Shown: positions 53,132-64,000 of the stretch, piece after piece
How positions within the stretch are numbered: the stretch's first letter is position 1
Layout: each line of letters starts with the position of its first letter
Origin: Rhodobacter capsulatus
GTDB lineage: Bacteria; Pseudomonadota; Alphaproteobacteria; Rhodobacterales; Rhodobacteraceae
Direction: 5' to 3'
DNA length: 64,000 bases
NCBI RefSeq assembly: GCF_005144475.1
Contig: NZ_SWJZ01000063.1
Span: 1-64,000 of the forward strand
The notes under the pieces: generated by a model
Database searches by the model: none
Told to the model about the DNA's origin: nothing
Seen by the model: the letters and a program-made list of their open reading frames with translations, nothing else
Position numbers and translations under genes: made by a program

Positions 53132-55738
53132 ATGATGAAGCGTGAGGCCGCGGGGCCAGGCCCGGGGCGGCTGCGTCATCTGGGGCCGCTGATCATCGGC
53201 TTTTCGCTCCTTGGACTGGGGCTTTTTGCCCTTCATCATCTGCTGAAGCCGGTCGATTTCGCCGATGTGATCGCGCAGATGCGCGCCACCCCGATCGAGA
53301 CGCTGGCGATCGCGCTTGGCGCCACCGCGCTTGGCTACGGGGCGCTGATCGGCTATGATTTCTGGGCGCTGCAATATCTGGAAAAGAAACTGCCGCTGCG
53401 GGTCGTCGCCCTGGGTGGCTTTCTGGGCTATGCCTTTGGCAACACGATCGGAATTTCGGTCCTCTCGGGCGGGGCCGTGCGCTATCGGATCTATTCCGCC
53501 TTCGGGCTGAACGCCTTCGAAGTGGCGGCGCTGGCCTCTTACATCGCGCTGGCCATGGGCACGGGGCTGTCGCTGGTGGGGGTCTTTGCGCTTGCCGCGC
53601 ATCCGTCGGCGCTCAGCGGGCTTTTGCCGCTTTCCGAAACCACGATCCGGGCGCTGGCGCTGGCCGGGGGCCTTGGCACTTTGGGGCTGCTGTATGCGCT
53701 TGGCATTTCCGGCCGGGTGCTGCGCGTCGGCCGTTTCGACATCGCCATGCCGCGCCCGCGCATCCTGACCGGGCAGATGGTGATCGCGCTCTTTGACAGC
53801 TCGATGGCGGCGCTGACGCTTTATGTCCTTTTGCCTGCGGGCGCCCCCGATTTCGTCACCTTCCTCGCCATCTATGCCACCGCGACGATGATCGGCGTGA
53901 TCACCCATGTCCCGGGGGGCGTCGGCGTGTTCGAGACCGTCGTCATCGCCGCCATGCCCAAGGGCACCGCGGTCGGAGAGGTCGCCGCGGCGCTTTTGAT
54001 GTTCCGCATGATCTATTACCTGCTGCCCTTCGCGCTGGCCTTCGTGATCGTGTCGCTGAACGAGGCGCGGCTCGCAGGTGGTTGGGCGCGCAGGCTTTTC
54101 GGCGATATTTCCGAACCGATGCGGCCCGCCTTCAAGGCCATTGCCGGCATGGTGCCCTGGCTTTCGGGCGCCTGGGCCTTCGGCTTTGGCGCTTATCTGA
54201 TGGCGGTGTCGATCCTGCCCACGGTGGCGCCGCTGCATGATCCCGACGACCTTGTCGGGCTGATCCTGCTTGAGGGCGGCGCGCTGGTGTCGGCCGTCAC
54301 CGGCGTCGTTCTGGTGATCCTGTCGCACGGGCTGATCCGCCGCGTCACCGGCGCCTTCTGGCTGACGCTTCTGACGTTGGGCGGTGGCATCGCCGCGGTC
54401 TTGCTGCGCAGCTTCGACATTGAAAGCGCGGCGCTTCTGACCCTTGGCGCGCTCGCGCTCTGGCCGTTCCGGGGCGAATTCTACCGTCAGGCGAAGATCA
54501 CCGAGGGGGTGCTCGGCCCGGCCTGGATCGCGCTTGTGACCATCGTCATCGCCTCGGTGGCGCTGTTCTTCGTCTTCATCCATGCCGCGACGCCCTATTC
54601 GCACATGTTCTGGTTCGACTTCGCCCAGGACGCAAGCGCGCCGCGGTCGCTCCGCGCGGGCGTCACCGGCTCGGCCGTGCTGGTGATCTTCACCATTTTC
54701 CTCGCGCTCAAACCCTCGTCGAAACAGCGGCCGCAAACCATGGCGCAGGCGCTGCGGCTGGCGGGCGAGATCGTGTCGGGCCAATCCGACCCGCAGGCCT
54801 GTCTGGCGCTGTCGGGCGACAAGGAATTCCGCTTTGCCGAAAGCGGCACTGCGTTTTTGATGTTCGCGCGGCGGCGCACGTCCTGGGTCTGCATGGGCGA
54901 TCCGGTGGGCGATCAGCGCTATTTCGACGATCTGGGCTGGGGTTTCGTCGAGGCGGCGCAGCAGGCCAATTGCCGTCCGGTCTTTTACGAGCTTTCCGAA
55001 CGGCACGTGCCCTTCATGATCGAGATGGGTCTGGCCGCGCATCGGATGGGCGAGGAGGCGGTGGTGAACCTGACCAAGGCCTCGCTGTCGGGCACGCGGC
55101 TTGCCGGGCTGCGCACGGCGTATGAACAGGCCCGGCGCGAGGGGCTGCGCTTCAAGGTGCTTGCCCCGCCGCATGCGCCCGAACTGATCGCGGCCTTGAA
55201 ACCGATCTCGGAAAGCTTCCTCAAGCATCGGATCGGACAGGAAAAACGCTTCTCGGTCGGGCGCTTCGACGCGGCCTATCTGAACCGTTTCCCGCTCGCC
55301 GTGATGTGGCGCGGGGCCGAGCCCGTGGCCTTTGCCGCGCTGCTGGCGCCGGGGGCGGGCAAGCGCGTCGCCATCGACGTGATGCGCTACCGCCCCGAGG
55401 ATGCGCCCGCGCTGATCGGCTTCATGTTCTTCGCGCTGATCGATCATTACAAGACCGCGGGGGCGGCCGAGCTCAGCCTGGGTCTGGCCCCGCTGTCGGG
55501 TCTGGGCGCGCGGCGCACGGCGCGGCTGTGGGACCGGTTCGGGCCGCTGATGTTCCGCCACGGCGGCGCCTTCCGCAGCTTCGACGATCTGCGCGCCTAC
55601 AAGGCGCAATTCGGCCCGGAATGGCGGCCGCGCTACATCGCGCTGCCGGTCGGCGTCTCGCCGATGGTGGCGATGGCCGATGTGGCGGGGCTGATCGCGG
55701 CCGGACGCGGCGGGCTGTTGCGGCGCAACGCGGGCTGA
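53132..55738 (+). CDS. mprF: MprF-like aminoacyl-phospholipid synthase/flippase, paralogue 2 (full length)
   Basis: 868 residues, ATG 53132 or 53135 (GGGAGG fits 53135 better). About 14 membrane helices in residues 1-520, with GNTIGISVLSGGAVRYRIYS and THVPGGVGVFETVVIAAMP, then a soluble DUF2156 domain (about 540-860) with ALSGDKEFRFAESGTAFLMFARRRTSWVCMGDPVGD and KAQFGPEWRPRYIALP. It would synthesise and flip an aminoacyl phosphatidylglycerol. A second, shorter paralogue lies at 33077-35107. Upstream 53074-53102 carries a weak promoter (TTGAAA, 17 bp, AGAATA). Confidence 0.9.
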   Translation: MMKREAAGPGPGRLRHLGPLIIGFSLLGLGLFALHHLLKPVDFADVIAQMRATPIETLAIALGATALGYGALIGYDFWALQYLEKKLPLRVVALGGFLGYAFGNTIGISVLSGGAVRYRIYSAFGLNAFEVAALASYIALAMGTGLSLVGVFALAAHPSALSGLLPLSETTIRALALAGGLGTLGLLYALGISGRVLRVGRFDIAMPRPRILTGQMVIALFDSSMAALTLYVLLPAGAPDFVTFLAIYATATMIGVITHVPGGVGVFETVVIAAMPKGTAVGEVAAALLMFRMIYYLLPFALAFVIVSLNEARLAGGWARRLFGDISEPMRPAFKAIAGMVPWLSGAWAFGFGAYLMAVSILPTVAPLHDPDDLVGLILLEGGALVSAVTGVVLVILSHGLIRRVTGAFWLTLLTLGGGIAAVLLRSFDIESAALLTLGALALWPFRGEFYRQAKITEGVLGPAWIALVTIVIASVALFFVFIHAATPYSHMFWFDFAQDASAPRSLRAGVTGSAVLVIFTIFLALKPSSKQRPQTMAQALRLAGEIVSGQSDPQACLALSGDKEFRFAESGTAFLMFARRRTSWVCMGDPVGDQRYFDDLGWGFVEAAQQANCRPVFYELSERHVPFMIEMGLAAHRMGEEAVVNLTKASLSGTRLAGLRTAYEQARREGLRFKVLAPPHAPELIAALKPISESFLKHRIGQEKRFSVGRFDAAYLNRFPLAVMWRGAEPVAFAALLAPGAGKRVAIDVMRYRPEDAPALIGFMFFALIDHYKTAGAAELSLGLAPLSGLGARRTARLWDRFGPLMFRHGGAFRSFDDLRAYKAQFGPEWRPRYIALPVGVSPMVAMADVAGLIAAGRGGLLRRNAG

Positions 55739-56053
55739 TCAGTCGTCAAGGCCCTGCATCAGCCGCAGCCGCAGCCAGGCATTGTCCGAGGCGATCATGC
55801 CCGGGATCAACAGCGCATCCAGCGCCCACCACAGCGCCACGACGGCGAGCGGCAGATAGCCGACCAGCAGCACCGTCAGCGCCGAGCCGATCCCGAACAG
55901 GATCAGCATCAAAAGCCCCGAGACCCAGCGCCCCAGATAGAAGCGGTGCACGCCGAAGAAGCCAAGGAAAAACCACAGCAGATAGGCGACAAGGGCCGAG
56001 CGGCTCTCGTTCGCGACGCGTTGTTCGATGTAAAGCGCACGGGTGTCGTTCAT
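55739..56053 (-). CDS. TM2-domain membrane protein A
   Basis: 104 residues from ATG 56053, AAGGAGG six bases upstream. RSALVAYLLWFFLGFFGVHRFYLGRWVSGLLMLILFGIGSALTVLLVGYLPLAVVALWWALDALLIPGM is a TM2 domain: two helices with the GFFGVHRFYLG turn and a DxxLIPG end. Function unknown. Same strand and family as the gene at 56860-57219. Confidence 0.85.
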   Translation of the reverse strand: MNDTRALYIEQRVANESRSALVAYLLWFFLGFFGVHRFYLGRWVSGLLMLILFGIGSALTVLLVGYLPLAVVALWWALDALLIPGMIASDNAWLRLRLMQGLDD

Positions 56054-56117
56054 GTGAACCTCCTTCACATGAAAGCCATATGGGGAGGCGCGGCGCCGCA
56101 AACAAGACCGCCGCCGG

Positions 56118-56690
56118 TCAACGGGCGTAAACGGCGGTCCAGAAAGTGATCTTGCCGTCGGCGGCGGTGGCGGTGCCGATGCCGAAATCGCGCAGGGAGG
56201 CGATGGTGATATTGGCGCGGTGCTTCGGCGAGGCGCTCCATTGCGCCAGGGTGCCGTTCAGCTCGAACCGCCCGGCGGCGATGTTTTCGGCAATGGTTTG
56301 CGGGCGATAGCCCATTTGCCGCGCGCGCGCCATCGGCCCGGCGGTGGCGCTGCCCGCATGGGTCATCGTGCCCCGGTTGGCCATGTCGCAGGCATGGGCG
56401 GCGGCAACGCGGTCCAGCACCGGATTGGAGCGCATCGGCGCCAGCCCCGCCTGCGCCCGGGTCGCATTGGTGACGGCAAGCCCGGTCGCGGCCATCGCCG
56501 CGCTGGTGGCCGGGCAGCTGGCCCGCCCGGCGGCGGCCACGGCAACATCGCCGTGCCCGTCCGTCCAGACCACCCGGCCGGGCAGACGCGGCCCGGCGGC
56601 AGCGCCCGGCTCGGGCGGGGGCGCGATGGGGGCGGCCCCGCAAGCGGCAAGGCAGAGCAGGGCAAGGACTGCGGCGGGGCGGGTGAGCAT
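56118..56690 (-). CDS. CAP/SCP-domain lipoprotein
   Basis: 190 residues. Lipobox LAAC at residues 14-17, so the Cys 17 is lipidated. CAP domain: VTNATRAQAGLAPMRSNPVLDRVAAAHACDM, TMTHAGSATAGPMARAR, GYRPQTIAENIAAG and WSASPKHRANITIASLRDFGIGTA, including the His and Glu of the pocket. Secreted CAP proteins in bacteria have unknown targets, sometimes peptidase-like. It lies between two TM2 genes on the same strand. Confidence 0.85.
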   Translation of the reverse strand: MLTRPAAVLALLCLAACGAAPIAPPPEPGAAAGPRLPGRVVWTDGHGDVAVAAAGRASCPATSAAMAATGLAVTNATRAQAGLAPMRSNPVLDRVAAAHACDMANRGTMTHAGSATAGPMARARQMGYRPQTIAENIAAGRFELNGTLAQWSASPKHRANITIASLRDFGIGTATAADGKITFWTAVYAR

Positions 56691-56819
56691 GCTGATCTCC
56701 GTCGAACTGAACAGACGGACATCCTAAGCCACGCGCCCGGGGGATCAAAAGCCGAACTGCGCGCAATATGACGCAAAACCGCGTCACTGCGCGGGATCAT
56801 GCCTGCCGTCTCGGCAGGA

Positions 56820-56848
56820 GGGCAAGGCCCCGTCGGGGCCCTTGCCCG
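56820..56848. other. GC-rich stem-loop 3' of TM2 gene B
   Basis: GGGCAAGGCCCCG and the complementary GGGG-CC-TTGCCC with one bulged C. No T-run, so only a weak terminator candidate. Confidence 0.4.
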
Positions 56849-56859
56849 CTGCGTCCGGC

Positions 56860-57219
56860 TCAGCCCGCCGGCACCGGCGGCACGGCGGCGGCCGGCATGC
56901 CCGCGTTCATTTCAAGCTGTAGCCGCAGCCGCTGCTGCGCGGTGTTGTCGGTGATCATGCCGGGGATCAGGAAGGCATCGACGATCATCCAGATCGCGAC
57001 GACAAGCAGGAAGGCAAAGCCGACGTAGAAGATCGCAGTCAGCCAGCCGAGGATCAAAAGCCCGAGCATGATCGCGCCCGAGCCGGTTTTCCCGAGATAG
57101 AAGCGGTGCACCCCGAACCCGCCCAGAAAGAACCAGAGCAGATAGGCCACGAGGGTCGATTTCTTGTCATTCGCCAGGCGTTGCTCGACGAGGATCAGTT
57201 GTTCGGTCGTAAGAGTCAT
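56860..57219 (-). CDS. TM2-domain membrane protein B
   Basis: 119 residues from ATG 57219. STLVAYLLWFFLGGFGVHRFYLGKTGSGAIMLGLLILGWLTAIFYVGFAFLLVVAIWMIVDAFLIPGM, then a Pro/Ala tail. The same family as protein A, about half of residues identical by eye across the TM2 core. Followed by a stem-loop at 56820-56848. Confidence 0.85.
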   Translation of the reverse strand: MTLTTEQLILVEQRLANDKKSTLVAYLLWFFLGGFGVHRFYLGKTGSGAIMLGLLILGWLTAIFYVGFAFLLVVAIWMIVDAFLIPGMITDNTAQQRLRLQLEMNAGMPAAAVPPVPAG

Positions 57220-57331
57220 TTTGGGCCTCAAAAAGTGAATCAACGCAGCCAGTGGAGCAGCGTCTTTCCGAAACACAAGAAAAAACTGTCACGGAATTTT
57301 GAGCTTCCCGTCATGCGGTCGGCGCAGGCGC

Positions 57332-58351
57332 CTACCTCCGCTCGACCACGCCGAACCAGCCCTTGCCGGTCCAGGTCTCGAAGCCCTCGGTGCGGTGAAA
57401 GCCGATCAGGCCATCGCCCTGCGCGCACCAGCCATTCGCCTGATCCGCGGGCAGGGCGAGCTGCGTCACCCGCTCGGCGCCCGGACCGCGGGCCGCCAGA
57501 ACCCGGCCCGCCGCATCGACCAGATAGCCGCGCATCTCGCCGTCCTCGTCGCAAAAGCGCAGGCTTTTCAGCACCGCCGCGGCCTGCGGCGCCCAGTCGA
57601 ATTGCGTCACCAGAAGCCCGATCACCGCGCCGGTCCGCGCCCCGCCCATCCGCACCGGCGTCGCCCAGGCCATCGTCGCCCGTCCGCCCAGATGCGCCGA
57701 GATCTCGACATCGCCCGCCACGAACCCATCGCCATCCCGCACCGCCATCGCAGGCGAAAACCAATGCGCGCCAGAGACTTGCGCCCCCGTCACCGGATAG
57801 CGGCCGGGCCGGCCATTGGCCAGAACCCGACCGTCGAGCCCGACGAGCCAGATGTCCGCATAGACCGTGTAGGCGTCCAGGATCACGCCAAGCCGCTGCC
57901 CGGCGCGGCGCAGCCTGTCGCGGTCCTGATGGTGCGCGGCCGCGACCAGATCGGCATCGGTCGCCCACCAGCGCACGTCGCAGGAGCGCTCATACAGATT
58001 TCGGTCGATCAGATCGACGGCGGTGAAGGCGCTGTCCACCAGCCGCGTGCCGGTCGCCGCGATCGAGAGCTGCGACACCATCTGTTCCAGCCCCGAGAGC
58101 CGCGCCTTCAGCGTCTCGCCCAGCTGGTTCGCGATCTCGCCGATCTGCCCCGAGACCTTGCGCACCTCCTCGGCCACCAGCGCGAATCCCGCCCCCTGCT
58201 GGCCCACCCGCGCCGCCTCGATCCGGGCGTTCAGGCCCAGCACGTTCATCTGCTTGGTGATCTGCGCGATCCGGTCCACCGTGACGCCGGTGATTTCAGA
58301 GGCATCGCGTGTTTCGGACGCGATCGAGGCAAGGGTTGGGGCAGGGGGCAT
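57332..58351 (-). CDS. cytoplasmic MCP-signalling-domain protein with C-terminal Cache-like sensor
   Basis: 339 residues. The N-terminal 90 residues are the tip of an MCP helical hairpin (ITKQMNVLGLNARIEAARVGQQGAGFALVAEEVRKVSGQIGEIANQL), normally near the C-terminus. The remainder is a Cache/PDC-like domain (DIWLVGLDGRVLANGRPGRYPVTG, HWFSPAMAVRDGDGFVAGDVEI, DEDGEMRGYLVDAAGRVLAARGPGAE). There is no membrane helix or signal peptide, so sensing would be cytoplasmic and the order is inverted relative to classic MCPs. It could feed a chemosensory or c-di-GMP system. ATG 58351 has a weak ribosome site, so the start is uncertain. Confidence 0.8.
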   Translation of the reverse strand: MPPAPTLASIASETRDASEITGVTVDRIAQITKQMNVLGLNARIEAARVGQQGAGFALVAEEVRKVSGQIGEIANQLGETLKARLSGLEQMVSQLSIAATGTRLVDSAFTAVDLIDRNLYERSCDVRWWATDADLVAAAHHQDRDRLRRAGQRLGVILDAYTVYADIWLVGLDGRVLANGRPGRYPVTGAQVSGAHWFSPAMAVRDGDGFVAGDVEISAHLGGRATMAWATPVRMGGARTGAVIGLLVTQFDWAPQAAAVLKSLRFCDEDGEMRGYLVDAAGRVLAARGPGAERVTQLALPADQANGWCAQGDGLIGFHRTEGFETWTGKGWFGVVERR

Positions 58352-58454
58352 TCGCTACTCGAAGATGTTGTGGTCCGCTGCAGATAGACTTCCGGTTCTT
58401 AATCCCGGGTAAATCCTTTCCAGCCCCTGAACAGCCTTGCCAAAATGTCGCGGC

Positions 58455-58486
58455 AGCGAAAAAAGGCGGCCCGAAGGCCGCCTTTT
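58455..58486 (-). terminator. intrinsic terminator of acnA, UUCG tetraloop
   Basis: AAAAGGCGGCC (58461-58471), CGAA on plus/TTCG on minus, GGCCGCCTTTT (58476-58486), with a TTTTTTC run on the minus strand. Confidence 0.9.
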
Positions 58487-58522
58487 CCAGCGTCTTGCCC
58501 CAAAAGCGGGCGGCGTCGGAAC

Positions 58523-61231
<2,709 letters not shown>

Positions 61232-61314
61232 CTGGGTGGGCCTCCCATGGCTGAAAGAATGCGTTATCGCGTGTTTGCCCGATGCGGCGGAGTCGTTCAA
61301 GGGGGGCTCTGCAT

Positions 61315-61330
61315 TTTTGTATACCATTGC
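61315..61330 (-). promoter_or_regulatory. possible acnA -10 box within an operator-like palindrome
   Basis: Minus strand TGGTATACAA (61317-61326), centred on GTATAC, 8 of 10 bases palindromic. It contains the likely -10 TATACA (61318-61323). No good -35 is visible. Confidence 0.4.
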
Positions 61331-61458
61331 ACACCGATTTTCCCGCCCACCCCGCGGCAGGGCGTCGCACTGCAACCGCCGGGTGTCATCGCAAAACCTT
61401 GATTGGCCCTGCGCGCGGCGCCGGTTTAGGAGGGGGGCTGCAGTAAGAGCGAGGCATC

Positions 61459-62478
61459 ATGGCACGCGCGACCCTCAGCGCCGCGATTGAAGGCATGATC
61501 CTGTCGGGCTTTCTGGCCGTCGCTCCCGTCGTCGCATGGGGGCAGGCCGGGCCGACGGGGGGCTTTGGCGCCGGTCCGTCCGGGGCCGCAAACCCCTATG
61601 GCGGTGCCTTTGTCGGCGGCTCCGGACCGGCACCGTTGCCGCCCGCGCTGGCGGGCGAGGGCCGTCTGGTCCAGGCCGAGCTTACGGTGCCCGCGCCCGG
61701 GTCTTTGCCGGGGGCCTCGCTGGTCGAAAGCCTGAACCGGGCGCTGGAGCGCGCGATCGGGCAGACGGCGGCGAAACCGCAGACGAATGCGCTGATCGCG
61801 CCCGCGGCGGCGCCCGCCCCCTCGCCGGTGGTGGTCGAGCTGTTCACCTCGCAGGGGTGTTCCGCCTGTCCGCCCGCCGATGCGGCGCTGGCCAAGGTGG
61901 CGGCGCGGCCCGATGTTCTGGCGCTGTCGCTGCATGTCGATTACTGGGATTATCTGGGCTGGGAAGATCCCTTTGCCCAGCCCGCCTTCACCGCGCGGCA
62001 AAAGGCCTATGCCCGCGCCGCCGGTCTGCGCACGCTGTACACGCCACAGGTGATCGTTGCGGGCACGCAATCGCTGGTCTCGCCCGCCGATCCCGAGCTG
62101 GACGCCGCCATCGCCACGGCCTATGCCGCGCCGCCGGTCGTGGCGATGACGGTCAGCCGCGGCGCCGAGCCGGGCCAGTTCGCGATTGACCTGTCGGCGC
62201 CGCGCCCGCTCAAGCAAGGCACCGTGGTGCAGATCGTGCGCTATGTGCCGCAGGCCCGGGTGGAGATCCTGCGCGGCGAAAACGCCGGTCAGGTGCTGGA
62301 TTTCACCAATGTGGTGACCGCCTGGCATGCGGTGGCGGATTGGGACGGCAAGGCCCCGGTGCGGCTGAAGGCGAAGATCGAGGGCGAGGAACCGGCGGTG
62401 GTGATCGTGCAGACCGCGCTGCCGGGCAAGACCGTGCCGCTGCCGGGCGCGATTCTGGCGGCGGGCTGGCTGCGCTGA
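61459..62478 (+). CDS. DUF1223 thioredoxin-like protein, exported
   Basis: 339 residues. N-terminal hydrophobic signal (MILSGFLAVAPVVAWGQA) suggests export. A Pro/Gly/Ala-rich stretch to residue 125, then the DUF1223 core PVVVELFTSQGCSACPPADAALAKVAARPDVLALSLHVDYWDYLGWEDPFA (CSAC at about 134-137) and LYTPQVIVAGT. A CxxC-type thioredoxin relative, possibly in redox or metal handling; not studied in detail. Divergent from acnA. Confidence 0.8.
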   Translation: MARATLSAAIEGMILSGFLAVAPVVAWGQAGPTGGFGAGPSGAANPYGGAFVGGSGPAPLPPALAGEGRLVQAELTVPAPGSLPGASLVESLNRALERAIGQTAAKPQTNALIAPAAAPAPSPVVVELFTSQGCSACPPADAALAKVAARPDVLALSLHVDYWDYLGWEDPFAQPAFTARQKAYARAAGLRTLYTPQVIVAGTQSLVSPADPELDAAIATAYAAPPVVAMTVSRGAEPGQFAIDLSAPRPLKQGTVVQIVRYVPQARVEILRGENAGQVLDFTNVVTAWHAVADWDGKAPVRLKAKIEGEEPAVVIVQTALPGKTVPLPGAILAAGWLR

Positions 62479-62508
62479 GAAGCCCCGACCCCGTAACAGG
62501 GTCTTCCG

Positions 62509-63402
62509 TTACAGGTTCTTCCAGCGCCGGTGGATCCAGAACCATTGCCCGGGATGGGCGCGCACCCGCGCCTCCAGCCGGTCGTTGAATTCCTGACACA
62601 TCGCCTCGGGCGTGGCGGGCGGGATCGGGTCTTCGACCTCGATCACGAAGCTGAAACCGTCGGGCTGGCGGGTGGCGAAGATCGGGATCAGCGGCACGTC
62701 ATAGCGCAGCGCCACCTCGGCCGCCGAAAGCGCGGTGCGGGCCTTGCGGCCGAAAAAGGTCAGATCGGCGCCCGAACTCAGATACTGGTCGATGGCAAGA
62801 CCGATCATCCCGCCCTCTTGCAGAAAGCGCATCATCTGCGCCATGCCGCGGCGGTTGCGCGGAAAGAGCGGCTTGGCGATGCGCTCGATCGCGGCGATGT
62901 AGCGGGTGTTGAAGTCGCGGTTGTCCATCGGGCGGTAGAGCGCGCCCATCCGGTAGCCGCGCCCGACCAGCCCGCCGCGGAAGACGTCGTAATTGCCGAA
63001 ATGCCCCGAGACGAGCACGACGCCCTTGCCCTCGGCGTTGCGCTGTTCCAACAGCGCCGCGCCCGGGCCGGTGAGCGGCAGATCGCGGCAGCGCGCGACG
63101 AATTCCGGCCCCGAGAAGATCTCGGCCAAGGTCCGGCCGACATTGTCGGGCACGGCGCGGACCAGACGTTCGACCTCGGCTTCGGGCAGATCGGGCAGGG
63201 CGATGGCCAGATTGGCGCGGATGCGCTTGCGCCAGCCCGCCAAAGGCGCCACCACCTCGGCGAAGAACCGTCCCGAGAGCGCGACGCGCTGACGATAGGG
63301 CAAAAGCCCCAACACCCGGACCGTCGCGCCAAAGGCCCGCGCCGAAAGCAGATCGCGCAGCCGTTGCCGGGAAAAGCCGTCGTCTTCGGACATCTTGCTC
63401 AC
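62509..63402 (-). CDS. lysophospholipid/lauroyl acyltransferase (LpxL/HtrB family)
   Basis: 297 residues from GTG 63402 (overlapping the upstream stop as GTGA; ATG 63393 is the alternative). SGHFGNYDVFRGGL carries the HxxxxD motif (His near 134), and LYRPMDN, FLQEGGMIGLAIDQYLSSG, VPLIPIFA follow the family pattern. It adds a secondary acyl chain to lipid A or a related lipid at the membrane. Translationally coupled to the EamA transporter. Confidence 0.85.
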   Translation of the reverse strand: MSKMSEDDGFSRQRLRDLLSARAFGATVRVLGLLPYRQRVALSGRFFAEVVAPLAGWRKRIRANLAIALPDLPEAEVERLVRAVPDNVGRTLAEIFSGPEFVARCRDLPLTGPGAALLEQRNAEGKGVVLVSGHFGNYDVFRGGLVGRGYRMGALYRPMDNRDFNTRYIAAIERIAKPLFPRNRRGMAQMMRFLQEGGMIGLAIDQYLSSGADLTFFGRKARTALSAAEVALRYDVPLIPIFATRQPDGFSFVIEVEDPIPPATPEAMCQEFNDRLEARVRAHPGQWFWIHRRWKNL

Positions 63403-64000
63403 TCGTTTCCTGTCTCGGATCTGGCGTCGGCTTTGGCTTCGGCCCGTTCGCGCGACCAGACATAGACACCCGCCGCCACGATCACAAGGGCGCCGATAAT
63501 AGTATAAAAATCAGGAAGTTGCGCGAAGAACGCCCAGCCCCAGAGCCCCGAGAAGATCAGATCGGAATAGCCGAAAGGTGCGATCGAGCCCGCCTCGGCC
63601 TTGCGGAAGGCGACGATCAGCGCGGCCTGACCCACGGCGCCCAGCGCCCCGACGGCCAGGAAAAGCGGCAGATCGATCGGCGCCACCTCCTGCCAGAAGA
63701 AGGGCAGGGCAAGCGAGGAGAGCCCGGTGCCGACCATCGCCGACCACAGGACCGAGGTGGCGGTGGAATCAAACCGCACCACCCGCGTCAAGAGCGCGCC
63801 GCCCGCATAGGTGAAACAGGCCAGAAGCGCCAGGATCGCCGCCGGATGCATCACGCCCGCGCCCGGGCGCAGCACGATCAGCGCACCGGTGAAAGCCGCG
63901 ACGATGCCGATGATCCGCCCCGCGCCCAGTTTCTCGCCCAGAAACAGCGCCGCTCCCAGCGTGATCAGCACCGGCGACAGCGCCCCCAGCGCCGCCGCAT
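63399..64000 (-). CDS. EamA-family DMT transporter, 5' end beyond window
   Basis: At least 200 residues visible; the N-terminus lies past 64000. Hydrophobic helices with the DMT text LVLRPGAGVMHPAAILALLACFTYAGGALLTRVVR, and GSIAPFGYSDLIFSGLWGWAFFAQLPDFYTIIGALVIVAAGVYVWSRERAE at the C-terminus. Exports an unknown metabolite. Overlaps the acyltransferase start by four bases. Confidence 0.85.
   Translation of the reverse strand, partial: AAALGALSPVLITLGAALFLGEKLGAGRIIGIVAAFTGALIVLRPGAGVMHPAAILALLACFTYAGGALLTRVVRFDSTATSVLWSAMVGTGLSSLALPFFWQEVAPIDLPLFLAVGALGAVGQAALIVAFRKAEAGSIAPFGYSDLIFSGLWGWAFFAQLPDFYTIIGALVIVAAGVYVWSRERAEAKADARSETGNE

Overview
The window is high-GC alphaproteobacterial chromosome. 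Split-RNase-E-style acidic S1 insertion, ccdA, a DUF1476 (F1-ATPase zeta) gene, GTTC-N7-GTTC-type SOS box, the purC-purS-purQ order and the style of the intergenic palindromes all point to Rhodobacteraceae, most like Rhodobacter (R. capsulatus is my best guess). Genus is inferred from gene content, not from a search. No rRNA, tRNA or CRISPR array was seen.

1-8.9 kb is the accessory end. It starts with a Mu-like prophage remnant on the plus strand (Mor-like activator, capsid, gpI-like protease/scaffold, virion morphogenesis protein, tape measure with a lysozyme domain) preceded by a hairpin-rich control region. The remnant is followed by a 104-bp MITE-like inverted repeat and a decayed IS91-type element (tyrosine recombinase plus Y2/HUH transposase, minus strand). 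The two IS genes carry three copies of a 32-bp palindromic element, each adding 27 bp in frame, plus two further hairpin insertions. This is the most unusual structure in the window.

8.9-18.7 kb holds an HNH protein, a candidate small RNA, an esterase, an AlkA-type glycosylase, an MFS transporter, a MerR/ZntA zinc-cadmium efflux pair with its operator, a NYN-domain protein and a PAS-GGDEF-EAL protein. 18.7-27.8 kb is a polyamine module: amidohydrolase, ABC importer (potDCBA order on the minus strand), a divergent class III aminotransferase, a GntR regulator and azlCD. The same AATTTGATCAT-type site lies in front of the importer, the aminotransferase and the gntR gene, so I predict one GntR regulon.

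28-33 kb has a bestrophin-like channel and a B12 methyl-transfer neighbourhood: DUF1638 protein, a 55-residue membrane protein, a corrinoid protein, an SOS-box-preceded radical SAM protein and a zinc homocysteine methyltransferase. The corrinoid protein and homocysteine methyltransferase look like parts of the split methionine synthase of Rhodobacterales. 33-41 kb: mprF paralogue 1, DUF1476, purC, purS, purQ, and a DctB/DctD-type two-component pair whose regulator lacks GAFTGA. 41-52 kb is housekeeping: rne, a TusA-like gene, ccdA, mrcA, gap with a 47-residue membrane protein, an isolated fliG, purB. 52-64 kb: DUF6314-like protein, mprF paralogue 2, two TM2 proteins around a CAP-domain lipoprotein, an MCP-Cache protein with inverted domain order, acnA, a DUF1223 protein, an acyltransferase and an EamA transporter cut by the window end.
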